64,000 nucleotides of DNA from Carnegiea gigantea (taxonomy: Eukaryota; Streptophyta; Magnoliopsida; Caryophyllales; Cactaceae), in the NCBI GenBank assembly GCA_029747015.1, contig JAKOGI010002169.1, positions 62,001-126,000 of the forward strand, written 5' to 3'. Positions 24,459 through 35,817 of the stretch are shown here, one piece after another. Position numbers and translations under genes: made by a program. The notes below the pieces were generated by a model. The model did not search any database, had not been told where the DNA came from, and saw only the letters and a program-made list of their open reading frames with translations. Position 1 is the stretch's first letter; each line of letters starts with the position of its first letter.

Positions 24459-25704
24459 TGATATATCTCTCCAAGCGCACAGGTGTTGTAGTTTAGTAAA
24501 GATATTATTCCCATGGAGACCAGTTGTAATCTATTGAGTTTTGTCATATGAAAGAGCTAAGCAAGCAAATTTCAAAAGAGAGTTTGAATGATACTATAGG
24601 CTAATTGAAAAATTCAATCAATTTAAAACATCTAAGGGTTTGTTTCACCTTGTAAAGATGTGGATCAATGAAATATATCTTGTGCTTGATCTATAATGGG
24701 ATATTGAAAAGGGTGCAATTGCATTTAGAATTCCATCTTTTCTTTCGAAATAAACTGAATTGCCTAAACTAACCAATTATCATGCTTTCAAATGTTTTTG
24801 TTTAGTCTAAGTTATGGATTTTTCTTGGCTGAAGGTCCTCTTAAGAAGTGAATCTCTCTCAAATATTGCTAAGTCAAGTCCTATCTTGTCGATCAAAACA
24901 GCAAGTTTCATCTTTCATTCCTTCACTTGACTACTTAGAATTAGCAAATGAATTTGGCCAAATTCAATCACAATAATTTCACACACAAGATAGAATTCAA
25001 CCAATCCCAATCAAGAACAAGTACAACTAAATAAAGATGAAAGATTCCAATATCAATACTTGACTAAAAGTCCCTAGATTGAGAAAACACTTATACATGT
25101 TTACAATTAACAATAACTAAATAGAGTTTGAGAGAAGAAAACTTAGCGCATTTAGAGATCCTCCAAGGGTTTCCCAACTTCGTAAGGGCTCCAAAACAGT
25201 AAGCACTTCTTTAACACTTTCGCTTAAAAGCTACTAGAAATCTAAACAAACTTAGAAAAATGGAAAAGAATGGAAAAATTAGAGAGTAAGAGTTCTCTTT
25301 TCTGTTGTGTCTCCCTACTTTGCTGCAAAATAACCCTATTTAAAGAAGAATTCGATCAACCTCAGCCACACAATGAAGTAAAATGAACAAGCTTGTAGTT
25401 ATGGCCCCATCACAGGCCGTGGCCGCCAACACAGACTGCCTGTGGTGAGCTCTATCTCGATACTCTTCTGTTCTTTCTTCCTTCCACAAGCATTGTGACT
25501 TGGGGGTGTCCGTGGGGAGTCAAGCTACACTAATTTATGATCAAATTTGGGGTAAAATGGTCCAAAAACTTTCAAAACACAGAAAAGAACCATACCCGAG
25601 CGTAAAATAAAAAAAGGAATGCATAATATAGCATAAAATACATAATTCTCCCTAAAAATGCCACAAAATGACTTCAAAATAAAGTGCACTTTAAGGACTT
25701 GTCA
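24459..25704 (-). repeat. 5' LTR of the Athila-like element
   Basis: 1246 bp, + strand start TGATATATCT and end GGACTTGTCA. Its first 0.9 kb pairs with 15882-16823. The outer gag frame restarts immediately to its right. No gene inside. Confidence 0.87.
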
Positions 25705-26048
25705 AAACCCACTTGGATTCATATGCGATGCCTGTGCATAAGGTTTCTCCTCCTTGTCTTGAGTTTGTTGAATATATATCCCCCAACCCCCTTGACTCGA
25801 TGCTCAATTTTGTTACTTGTTCTCTACCCCCTTCCCCTAAGCATAACTTTATGAGATCATTAACTATCACGTGATGTATGATCATAGTTTGCATTTTGGT
25901 CATGTGGACCACGTGCTTGATATGCTTAGGGAAAATGTGGCTGAAGTTGGATCCCTAGGTTTCTTTGGATGTTATGACCCCTCCATTGATCATGGTCATG
26001 CTTACCTATAGGACATATGCCTAGAAGAGTCGTGTGGCCATCTATGAT
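25705..26048 (+). pseudogene. gag-like protein of the outer TR-GAG-like element, part 2
   Basis: Continues part 1: LDSYAMPV.KVSPPCLEF, VEYISPNPLDSMLNFVTCSL, then HVLDMLRENVAEVGSLGFFG-like text and GCYDPSIDHGHAYL, which corresponds to RGYDPSLDPYSLYLEDMPRK in the copy at 34413-35708. It is interrupted at 26048 by the hAT-like element. Stops and shifts are present. Confidence 0.7.
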
Positions 26049-26932
26049 TAGGGATGGCAGTGGGTCTTGAACTCAATCCAAACCCATCAGACCTGACCCA
26101 AATTTAAGGGTTTGGGTCCAATGAAATGGGACGCTATGGATCTTACGTGGGTCTAGGCCTGGGTCTGAAAATTTAAAACCCAGGCCCGATATAAGACTCA
26201 TTTAGGATCCATTTCTATTTTTTAAAATATGGTAATCAAGTGACTAAACTCAATAAAGCCTAAACATTCTAAACTGGTATAACCCTAAGTTGTCTTGCTA
26301 GTTGCTGCATCGCTACCACGTCCTACCCACAATTGTTCTCTCTCTACGCTCACAATTTGCCACGATCTGCTGCTTGTTTCTCTTTCTACTATCCTAGCCT
26401 CACTCCTCCGTCACTCAATCGCTCACAGCTTCGTTCACAGTCCCCCACAGGCTTGATCCGGTAGTCACTCACACCACTTTCATTTCTCTACACGCTGTAG
26501 TCAGCTAGTCACTCTCACTGTCCCATACTCGCATCGCACATCTCAAACTTAAATGCACACTCCTCCTCATTGGACAGTGTAAACAGTAACCCATACACCT
26601 AATTTTTAGTGTGTACGATGTAAGCGAGAATATTTAGTTATGGTATATGTTGCTATAATATTTTTGTGTTTTTATATTAAATATCATGCCTTATAAATTC
26701 AATTCTTTGTCTTTAAAAAGTGATAATTCATGTTGGGTGATGGAAAAAAAAAAATTTAATGTGAAAAGTGGTCATGGCCTATATTAGGACCCCTGGACTC
26801 GGCAAGCTTCCTACGTCTAGGTCTGGGTCCTATCTTTCTAGACCCAACGAATGTGAAACAGGTTTGGGTCCAAATCCCTAAAAAATAAATGGGTTTGGGG
26901 ACAGACCCATATTCGACTCATCACTGTCCCTG
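26049..26932. mobile_element. Decayed non-autonomous hAT-like element
   Basis: 884 bp. Left end TAGGGATGGCAGTGGGTC; right end, reverse-complemented, CAGGGACAGTGATGAGTC: 12 of 18 positions agree and every difference is a transition. TAGGGATGGC-type ends next to GGGTC-rich stretches are common in plant hAT derivatives. Removing it restores the gag frame. A decayed 8-bp duplication (TCTATGAT/ACCATGAT) is possible but leaves three extra bases, so it is not proven. No transposase frame exists. Confidence 0.65.
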
Positions 26933-27150
26933 TGGACCATGATTTCACATTCTACATATTTATGTAAGGCTTCCGGTAAGTACAATAGAGCATTGAATAT
27001 CATTGATGCAATTGTGCTTATATTCTTTGAGTTATATGCTTCTAAGTTATATGCTCAAACATTCAATAAGGTTCTTCGAGCTTTGATAACATCTGAGTAG
27101 GTGCTATTGATCTTCACTATAGAGGGCTGGCTGATGCTTCTCAAGTCTCC
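26933..27150 (+). pseudogene. gag-like protein of the outer TR-GAG-like element, part 3 (C-terminus)
   Basis: Reads TMISHSTYLCKASGKYNRAL, then SKLYAQTFNKVLRALITSE* and EGWLMLL, parallel to VNHSTDFSKASDKFRTAL, SELKAQVFDKLLQALTASEL and EEWLMLL in the copy at 34413-35708. The order and spacing match, confirming a single gag split twice. Confidence 0.75.
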
Positions 27151-28017
27151 AATTGACACCATCTTAGTGAGGCATAGTTTGGATACATACTTTACTCAAA
27201 CTAGTACGATCGTTCCAACTCTGGTCTTTTCTCCTTTTTCTTTTGTTTCTTTGTCTTTTGTACACAGTTGTAGATATTTAGGATTGTGATTTTTTGGATG
27301 ATCAATGTTGAGGAGAAATTGGGGATTTGTTGAGCTGAGATGGCTATAATCACTCTTGTTTGTTTTGTATGTTTTGTTTTACATGTGGTTATTGGTAGTG
27401 TATTTTGTTTTGTAAGCATTTACTAGTGTTTTTGGTTTCATGTTTTGTTTGATGGTCATGGATTGTTTATATCTGCAGAGTTCTAGTGTGGGTGTGAGGC
27501 GCCCACTTATATATATTTTGAAAATTTTCAAAATGATTTGTATTTTTCTTTGGGAACTTGTGTGCTTTCTTAAGTAATTGTGATCCCATGTTACTAGGTT
27601 GTGGAGTTATATGTATAATCCGGTCTCAAATGTGTAATTTTGAATATGAAATTTCAATATCATATGAAATTTTTATCTCATATGTAGCATATCTTAGGTT
27701 ATAATTAAATGCAATCAAATTTAGGATTCACATAGTTCACTTAGCAATTTGTATGGATCTGAAAAAGATGATGAGAGAAATGTACAAAGCAAGACACAAA
27801 ATAAAATTAAATCAAATTAGAAAAGATATGACTTGAAGCAATCTTTGCACTATGAGGTCAAAGCTGAACTGAACCAGCCAACAAGTTCCGTTACTCGTGG
27901 TAAGGGCGGCCATTAGGATTTGGGAGGGTATGGTAGGGTACGTCCATATCCACAGTTTGCTTAAAAATGTTGTTACCCAACGCATATCCAATATATGGAT
28001 ATCATACTCACATGGAT
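27151..28017 (+). other. No gene; 3' non-coding part of the outer element and flank
   Basis: T-rich on the + strand with TTTTGTTT runs. The first ~400 bp look like the post-gag non-coding region of the family (GTGTGGGTGTGAGG near 27487 resembles the GGTGTGGGGGTG tract near the PPT of the copy at 31509-37212). From about 27560 to the copia LTR I see nothing recognisable. Confidence 0.45.
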
Positions 28018-28279
28018 TGATAACCATATGGCTACAGCTGCCATAACAGACTTTCTTAGTTAGTTAGTTAGTTATACAAAGCTAGTCATTTACGGGTTTG
28101 TTACACCCTTGCCGATCAGTTTTTCCCTTTCTGCTGTCACTATATATATACATATAAAGCTGATCATTACACACATCAAAAAAATTTTATTATATATTCA
28201 ATCTTACTCTCATTTAATGGAAGATATTATATATTCTCCTACTCTCTACATTCTTTGCATTCTCTAGTTCATCATATCA
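28018..28279 (+). repeat. 5' LTR of the copia element
   Basis: 262 bp, TGATAACCAT...CATATCA. Roughly nine bases in ten agree with the 3' LTR by eye. Contains a (TTAG)n stretch at about 28059-28074 and a TATA-like run CACTATATATATAC at 28138-28151, a plausible U3 promoter. Confidence 0.95.
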
Positions 28280-28291
28280 TGGTATCAGAGC
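28280..28291 (+). other. Primer-binding site, initiator Met tRNA
   Basis: Perfect TGGTATCAGAGC directly after the 5' LTR. Confidence 0.95.
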
Positions 28292-28460
28292 TGAGTTCTT
28301 GATCTCAGTCTTGAATCTAGATTTCTTTCTCTTCGATCATATGATTAGCTTCATCAGTGATCATTCCTGAGACAAAACACATTATTTCTCTTCTGCATCG
28401 AACGATTTTTTTTTTTGATTCAATAATTGTTCAAACCTGAAATTCTTTGATTGATTCAAG

Positions 28461-29734
28461 ATGAGCGTGGATCCTGCAAATGAATTGCCTCCATCACACA
28501 TTCTGTTCTTACATTACTCTGAACATCCAAATAGCATTCTTTTCAATGAATTACTAAACGGAGGGAACTTTGGCACCTAGAAAAAGTCCATGGAGATTGC
28601 TCTAATAGCCAAGAACAAATTAGGATTTGTTCTTGGAACATGTACAGCACCAGCAGCTAATAAACCATTGTTTGCACAGTGGAATCGTTATGATAAAATG
28701 GTAATTTCCTGGCTCCTTCACAACGAACAGAAGACAATCTCAGACAGCATTTTGTTTTCCAGCTCTTCCAGGCAAATCTGGATTGATCTCCAGCAACGGT
28801 TTAGCCAGTCAGATGGCACAAAATTCTTTCAAGTCAAATGAGATTTATATTCTATCTCCCAAGGTAATCAAGATATTGTCACTTACTTTACTCATATCAA
28901 GAAATTGTGGGATGAATACGGTTCAATGATGACCATTCCTACTTGTACTTGTGGCATTGAATGTGCCGGTTATAAGTTTGTTCACAAGCTGACAGAGAAA
29001 GAACAGTTGATTCAATTGCTTGTGGGATTGAATGATGTCTATAAAACTGTTCGAGGCAATATATTAATGTCCAGACCTCTTCCTAGTGTTAGTGAAGCAT
29101 ACTACATGTTACTCCAAGAAGAACATCAAAGAGAGATGCCATCTTCTAGCCAATTTTCACATGAGTCAGCTGCTTTTAATTCAAATTTTCTTCAAACGAG
29201 TCTATCAGTCAAGAATCCTCAGCAATGATGGGGAACAATCATCCTGGGAATAAAATTTCAGGGTACAACAGCAGAAATGCGATGAATAAATCTGGTTACA
29301 ATAATACCATAAATGCTTATGGGTATAATCCCAGTGATAACAATTCTGGTTATGGAGGAAGGATGCCAGGTTCAAGGAGACAGCTATACTGTGATCACTG
29401 TAAAATCACAGGACACACTGTTCAAAAATGTTATACATTGCATGGCTATCCACTAGGCCATAGATTGTTCAGAGGAAAGAAAGTGGCTGCATCTGTTATG
29501 CAAGAATCAGAAGAGAACTCTTGGTTGGAAGGTATGAACAATTCTTCGGTCTCTACTCATGTCAACAATCAGCTAGTCCCTGTTATTTCTTTGTCTACAC
29601 TTATTTCAGATCAATACCAGCAACTGCTCACTGTACTTAATAAGCAATCTGAAGCTCACAATTCTGGTTCAGTTGGAGCAGGTTTCTTGGCAGGTATTAA
29701 GTTTTGTTTCATTGGACCTTTTAATAAGGGTAAC
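28461..29734 (+). pseudogene. copia gag (nucleocapsid) with stops and a frameshift
   Basis: Starts at ATG 28461 (MSVDPANELPPSHILFLHYS) and follows the copia gag pattern: NGGNFGT*KKSMEIAL, LGTCTAPAANKPLFAQW, then the YFTHIKKLWDEY block, LLVGLNDVYKTVRGNILMS, and a CCHC knuckle CDHCKITGHTVQKC at about 29389-29431. In-frame stops lie at 28578 (TAG where Trp is usual) and 28839 (TGA, probably from an Arg CGA), and the frame shifts near 29225. Role: RNA-binding capsid protein of the element. It flows into the protease frame at 29735. Confidence 0.93.
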
Positions 29735-31508
29735 TAGCTTATAGATAGTGGTGCATCAAACCACATCACACCATATCCCAATTTATTTTCCTCTTTTCAT
29801 CCTCTAAAAAACCCTGCATATATTGCCATGCCTAATGGTAAACACTCCAAAGTATCTTATATTGGTTCAGTCAGATTGACATCCACATTAATTTACCAAA
29901 AGTTTTACATGTGCCTGATTTCCAGTTTAACTTGTTGTCAGTACATAAATTGTGTCAACAACTAGCTGGGAAAGTAGTTTTTTCTTCAACTAATGGTACA
30001 TTGCAGGCTCCCATGTTACACGAAGTGGTCCTTGGTAAAGTAGTTGATGGTTTATACTATATGTCCAAAGACAACTTAGCTAGAACAGCCAATAATACCA
30101 AGCTCATCATGCAAACTGGTTTAAAAGGGGGTCTTCAGCAGCAGTCTGTGTTTTACCAAAATAGCTGCCTATCTGAAGAGGATACTTAGCATTTTAGGCT
30201 AAGACATTTGTCTTTTGAAAGAATGAATAGACTTTGTTTACCATGTAATTAGAAGAATCATAGCACAGTTTGCTCCATTTGTCCTAAAGCTAAGCTTCAC
30301 AGGAAACCTTTTCCTTTAAGCAATAGTAGAGCATCTAAAATCTTTGAGCTTATACAAGTAGATATTTGGGGGGTATACAAGTGTTCTACATATAATGGAT
30401 ATAAGTACTTCCTTACTATTGTTGATGATTATTCTAGATTCACTTGGGTTTATTTAATGTCATGCAAGAGCAATGCTTTTTCTTTGTTACAGATCTTTAT
30501 TGCATCTGTTGAGAAACAGTTTGCAGTCTCTGTGAAAGTGATTAGGTCAGACAATGGCCTAGAGTTCAAGGACAGAACAGCTATCCAGTTTTATGCAGAA
30601 AAGGGTATACTACACCAAACATCATATGCAGATACACCACAGCAGAACGGCATTGCAGAAAGAAAGCACAAACATTTACTAGAAGTAGCAAGAGCATTGA
30701 TGTTTCAAGCAAATTTGCTACAAAAATTTTGGGGAGAAAGTATTTTGACTGCAGTCTATCTGATCAATAGATTCCCTACTCCATTGTTGGACAATATGAC
30801 TCCATTTGAGGTACTTCATCATCAAAAACCTACTTACAGTCAGTTGAGGGTGTTTGGTTGCCTTTGCTATGCATCCACCTTAAAGAGGGATATGAGTAAA
30901 TTTGAGCCTAGAGCTACACCTTGTATCTTTCTAGGTTATCCCTATGGTCAAAAGGCCTACATATTATATGATCTGGAATCTAAACGAGTTATTACTTCCA
31001 GAGATATGGTTTTTTATGAGACCTATTTTCCTTATTCAGGCCAACAGCATATTTCAGAGTCAGCTTTGCCTTTACCTATATTTGATGATCAGGTCACCAA
31101 TTGTGTCACTCAGACTGTTATTGATTCTATAGTTCCAGAATCACCTCAAGCTGATACACAACGTGAACAAGAAGATATTCCTATTCAGTCATAGAATCTA
31201 TTATTTCTAATACAAAGCTCTCAACTTAGAAGATCTACAAGGAACTATAAACCTCCTTTCCACCTTCATGATTACATTTGTAGTCATAGTCAGACAAACT
31301 AGTGTAATATGGTTTCTGCACCTCAGCACCTGGTTTGTCTTTCTACAATAGAGGCATACCTAGAACCCAAGAGCTATGAAGATGCTGCTGCTCATCCTGG
31401 GTGGACAGAAGCTATGCAAAAGGAGATAGTGGCATTGCATTCCAATAACACATAGGATATAGTTGATTTACCAAAAAGAAAAAAATCTATAAGCTGTAAA
31501 TGGGTATA
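29735..31508 (+). pseudogene. copia pol part 1: protease, gag-pre-integrase, integrase
   Basis: Protease motif LIDSGASNH at 29738-29764, preceded by a TAG at 29735 where Trp is usual. After a frameshift near 29890 come VLHVPDF-type text, HFRLRHLSFERM (preceded by TAG 30187 for Trp) and CSICP, the HHCC zinc region. The integrase core follows with VDIWG (first Asp), IRSDNGLEFK (second Asp) and PQQNGIAERKH (Glu), then LRVFGCLCYAS and the tail LRRSTRNYKPPFHLHDY. Further stops lie at 31192-31194 and 31453 (NNT*DIVDLP, again Trp). It ends at KWVY where the nested element is inserted; the frame resumes at 37213. Confidence 0.95.
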
Positions 31509-32839
31509 TGTTGCAAAAAAAAGTTTTAATATTTATAAACCCCAAGTGCAAGGTGTATCGTTGAGTACTTGAGGTGTCGTCCGCAGGGAATTGTGTTTCC
31601 AACTACCAGGGCTAGCTAAAGCGTCTCGAGCTAGGTAAGATCGAAGGGGAAAGAGGGAAAACTAAACTACGCTACAAACATAGAAAAGGCGACTTGGAGA
31701 TGTGATTTGACCAATGAATGAATCAACTAACCAAGACGAGTCCTAACCTACCCAAACTACATCACAAACTAGAGATGATTGGTTGCACAATCAAAGGCCA
31801 TCCAAGCCCTCTCTCAAGGGTCATAAGCTAGTCTAGTTCGCCTAACCACCTATTTTCATGGGGTTAGCCCAATTAGACCACAAAACTAGCAACCCCAAAC
31901 CTAGCTCGATTCGGATACTATTTTCATGTCCCGAACTCGGCTATTCCCTCTCCCACACTAGCTAATTGACCTCACCTCTCAGCATAAGTTAATCGCCCAA
32001 AAATATGGATGAAAGCTCTCTCAAGCATTTCATCGAACACTTGGCGGGCGTGAAGGAAAACTCTAAGTTCTAGGCATAGATTGGGTATGGTTAGGCCAAA
32101 TACAAGATTAATTAGCCATCAAGAGGCTAATCACAATCCAAGCCAACACAATCTACCAATTAAACATCACAAACACATGAAAACCTAAATTAACAAACAA
32201 GAACATGAACTTGAAGAACAAAACAAAGAGAATGAAATAAAACAAATCTAAACAACTAAAATAACATGAATCAATAATGAAAATTAAACATAAAAACTAA
32301 ACAAAACAAATACAAGAATTAAAAGTAACAAAACAATAACAAAAACAACATATAAACTAAAGAGATAAAAGGGGAGAAAACTTAGTCTTGAATTGATGAA
32401 GGAACTTGAAATCCAAAGGTTGAATCCAACATTACAATCTTCAATCCTAAACTAATCCTCCTCTTGAGGTTTTTATTCACTAAAACATAACCTAAACTAC
32501 ACTAAGAATCGCCCCCCGAGAAACCCGAACGACCCCCTGAACAAATGCCCGAACAGACTTAAATAGAAAATCGGACAAACGACGAACAGGGGGGTCGGCA
32601 CGACCGTGCCACTTCACTGGCACGGTGGCCGCCACCCCCCGGTTTGTCCCTTTTTGCCCGTTTTCGCTGTTTTTCTTCGTTTTGTCCCGTCTTCGTCCCT
32701 TTTCGTGACGTTTGCTTGATTTGGAGTTATTTCCTACAAAATATAAATAAAACAAGTAAAAAAACTAAGGATTAAGTTATTATACAAGCAAAAAGAGGGT
32801 GAAAGAGGTACATAAAATGGGTCAATTTATCGTTCATCA
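31509..32839 (-). repeat. 3' LTR of the nested gag-only element
   Basis: 1331 bp, very similar throughout to 35824-37212. It lacks a 65-bp segment with paired hairpins present in the partner near 36905-36974, and has a short extra stretch near 32213-32236. The arginine-rich open frame at 32492-32755 lies within U3 and is not conserved as protein. Confidence 0.96.
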
Positions 32840-34412
32840 CACCCCCACACCTATCTTTTGCTCGTCCTCGAGCAAAACAAAATAAAAACTAACTTAAGGA
32901 CCTAACTCACTTTCGTAGGAATCACAGTTGCATTTAGCGTATGCAACAAACCCTTTAAACCCCTTTGTTACCCCAAGTGGACGAGTAAGGTCTCGTGAGG
33001 GTTTACAGAAGATATACGCATAAAATCTTTGAAAAAGAAAAAGAAAAAGGGAAAAAGGGAGAGAGAAACACAAACCAAGAAACAAAAAGGATTTACAAAC
33101 AAAAACACAAAAATATATACATGGGAGAACCTTGCATACATTCTAACTAGCCAAAACACCCATGCTACAAAGACATCAACATGCATATAAAGCTAATGTG
33201 CGCATCAAGAGTCTCTATCCCCATGCCAGCATCAACACACCAACTATTCACCCCACTGTACATCAAAACTATGAATCCATCCTTGTGCTTAGTGTGCTAG
33301 TGTATCATCATCTTAGGACTCAGGCTTATTAGGACCAAACCCAGTTCCACGCAACCGACACAAACTACATTGTTGGCTTATTAGCATGGAAAGAAGGCTT
33401 TCCCAGTAGTAGTACTGCCTCAAAGGGTAGCACCCAGTAGCGCATACCTCAAAGGGTGCCTATCAAGTATTCCCAGTAGCAGTATTGCCTCAAAGGATAG
33501 CACCCATTAGCACATGCCTCAAAGGGACACTTGTCATTCCAAACTAAAGGTGGTTTCCACTTTTTCTCACCTTTTTTTTTTTGGGTGCGTGAACCGAAAG
33601 TGGAAACTAACCAAGAACAAGAGTAGTAGTGTACAAAGACAAGTGGGAGAGTTGATCATGGAAGACTAAGGCCCTAAGATAATGATGATGGTAAAAATGA
33701 GAACTGGATTGTATATGTATAATGAACTATTAGGGTTAGAATTGGGGCTTAGAATGACTCACTTGGGAAAAAGATCTATCATGCACAACATAGTTATATA
33801 CAAGCCGATAGCTAAGGTACAAGGAGTCAAAGCCGATAAAATAGTACAAAACTCCCCTAAATTCAAAAGGAAAAGAAAAATTTATACAAAAAGGAGAAAA
33901 ATTGAAAAATTTACACAAAAATTGAAAAATTTTCACAAAAATAAGAAGAAAAGGGAGATGACCCCACCCCCACACCTAAATCTCATAATGTCCTCATTGG
34001 GAGCCGTGAGTTATCACCAACACACAAAAATAAAGAAAACAAAATCAAACACAAGACATACAAAATCGACACATATATACACAAGCTAACACAGTTTCCC
34101 AAAAACACAATCTCACCCAAATAAAAACGAGATCACACATATATACAAACTAACACCACCAAAAACATGTATAAACCAACCCAACAATAACACCAATCAC
34201 AACACAATAAATACCTACAAAAACACAAAAATGGCGATCATAGCCATCAATGGCTCAACAACATCCAAATTTCACCACAAGATGATCACCAACAAAAACA
34301 CAATCCTAATATCCACAACTAAACAAAAACAAAAAGAGAGAAAAGAAAAATAAAAAGAAGGGGGGAGAGAGTGAGAACGATTATACCAGGTCAGGTACTG
34401 AATGAACCCGAA
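32840..34412 (-). other. Post-gag non-coding region of the nested element
   Basis: 1.57 kb with no pol motif. It includes a segment (TTGCATTTAGCGTATG and CAACAAACCCTTTAAACC at about 32930-32960, GTCTCGTGAGGG near 32990) that is also present at 51604-51690 in another element, and a direct repeat around 33395-33545 (two copies of a GCCTCAAAGG-rich block: AGTAGTACTGCCTCAAAGGG and AGTAGCAGTATTGCCTCAAA). The conserved block suggests a cis-acting role such as packaging, which is inference. Confidence 0.7.
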
Positions 34413-35708
34413 CTACACCTCGCTAAGACGAGGTTGGGGAAGTGCGAGGAGCATCAGCCACTCCTCGGTGGCGTTCAGGACGCGCATCGCCAACTCAGAT
34501 GCCGTCAACGCTTGCAAAAGTTTATCAAACACCTGAGCCTTTAACTCAGATGAGTGTAAGTAAGAGCACCCAAGCATGAATATAGGAGTGATAGTAAGTG
34601 CTGTTCTAAATTTATCAGATGCCTTAGAAAAATCAGTAGAATGATTGACTGCAATATGGAAGATGATTTTTCTAGGCATGTCCTCTAGGTATAGACTATA
34701 AGGATCAAGGGAGGGGTCATACCCTCTAAAAGCACCTAGGGACTCAGAACAGTCAACCACATTCCCCTTAAGCACCGCAAAAGAATCAATCGGGGAGAGA
34801 TCACAATACTGAGGGGAAGGGGAGGGTAGTGAACATGAAGAAGCACGAGAAATATCAAGAGGGTTGAGGGATACATGGTCAGTAAGATCAGGACTACATG
34901 AAACTACAGCCACAGCATCCACACAGGACCCCCCTCGAGAATCTCATCGAGAACATGCACCTCACTAAAAGTATCGTCTGACTCAAGACATAAATCATCC
35001 CCATCAATACTAGCTTCAACACAAAATATCTCACCTACCTCGAACTCCGTCGACTGAGCTAAAGGGAGAGGTGGATCAGGATAGGTCATAGTGTTGTCCT
35101 CAAGGGTGCTAGATAGGGATAGAGCAACAAGAGGTAAAGTAGGCAAGGGAGGGTTAGATACTTTCTCTAGTCCGGACTCTAGAGCAAGAGAAGACGCACC
35201 ATCATCACATAATGTAACATCAAGTTCAGAAAAATTAACCCTAAGGTTAGTCTTATGTGATAGGTCATACTCCCGCATACGATTAGCAAGCTTAATTTGC
35301 TGCTCATTCATTGCCTCTATCATACTAGAAATTCTAGCAAAACCATCAGCAGAAATATGATAGGGACAAGAAACACTGTCATGGTCAGAACAATGGCAGA
35401 TCTCACACGCAAGAGGTGTATAATTAGGAACGCAGGGGGATGGGGTGGAGGAAGTTAATTGACTAGCCTCAAATTCATAAGTATCCCTAGCCAACCACTC
35501 AAGTAATTCCCAAGCTTCATCAACATTTCGAGCACAGAAATCCTAATGCTCCAAAAGAGCACGGGTCTCACAAGTCACACCCTCATAGACCATGTTCAAA
35601 ATTTCCCATTTCTCTACATAAAAATCACAATGAGTAAGAAAAGCATATAATCTATCATAGTATCGCCAAAACAGTTCATGCTCATATTGAGGGAAGTAGG
35701 AAAGAGAC
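34413..35708 (-). CDS. gag-like protein of the nested TR-GAG-like element (one frameshift, one stop)
   Basis: About 430 residues reading right to left: FPQYEHELFWRYYDRLYAFL, THCDFYVEKWEILNMVYEGV, TCETRALLEH*DF (TAG for Trp), VDEAWELLEWLARDTYEFEA, a CCHC knuckle CEICHCSDHDSVSC (CX2CX4HX4C), MIEAMNEQQIKLANRMREYD, a long acidic, Ser/Leu-rich middle, RGYDPSLDPYSLYLEDMPRK, and the tail VFDKLLQALTASELAMRVLN up to the stop at 34413. The frame changes at a GGGGGG run near 34933-34938. An exact start codon is not fixed. It resembles what I recall of TR-GAG elements in plants: gag without pol. It has the same segments as the copies at 14968 and 22567. Expected to assemble RNA particles using another element's pol. 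Confidence 0.8.
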
Positions 35709-35800
35709 TGTTTTTTTAATCAATTTTCAATTTTTTTTTTTCGAAATAAAAGCCTAGTCTCGAATGCCTAAGTAAGCTCTAATATTGGAAAGCGCCAATT

Positions 35801-35817
35801 CCCCGGCAACGGTGCCA
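35801..35817 (-). other. Primer-binding site of the nested element
   Basis: Minus strand TGGCACCGTTGCCGGGG, one mismatch to the Asp-tRNA-type site. It lies six bases inside the right LTR (5' LTR at 35824). Confidence 0.9.

Larger units (their letters stand above)
15882..25704 (-). mobile_element. Athila-like Ty3/gypsy element, minus strand, mostly deleted
   Basis: Bounded by homologous LTR sequence at 15882-16823 (left, incomplete) and 24459-25704 (right). The flanking pentamers are AAGCC (15877-15881) and AAACC (25705-25709), a decayed duplication with one mismatch. The outer element's gag frame resumes exactly at 25705. Only the start of its own gag (23874-24290) and its primer site (24435-24452) remain; pol is absent. 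Another element (16824-23873) occupies the middle and appears to have taken the missing DNA with it in a deletion. Confidence 0.75.
14807..27560 (+). mobile_element. Outermost gag-only (TR-GAG-like) element, interrupted several times
   Basis: Plus-strand internal region with primer site (14807) and a single gag-like frame that can be followed across two interruptions: 14968-15881, then 25705-26048, then 26933-27150. The gaps are filled by an Athila-like element (15882-25704) and an hAT-like element (26049-26932). No protease, integrase or RT was recognised in its own DNA. A 3' LTR was not found before the copia element at 28018, so the right end (given approximately) is a truncation or is too decayed to see. 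Confidence 0.65.

Noticed and set aside
28280..28291. tRNA gene
   Set aside because: Only the primer-binding complement is present; no cloverleaf is found there or at the other primer sites.
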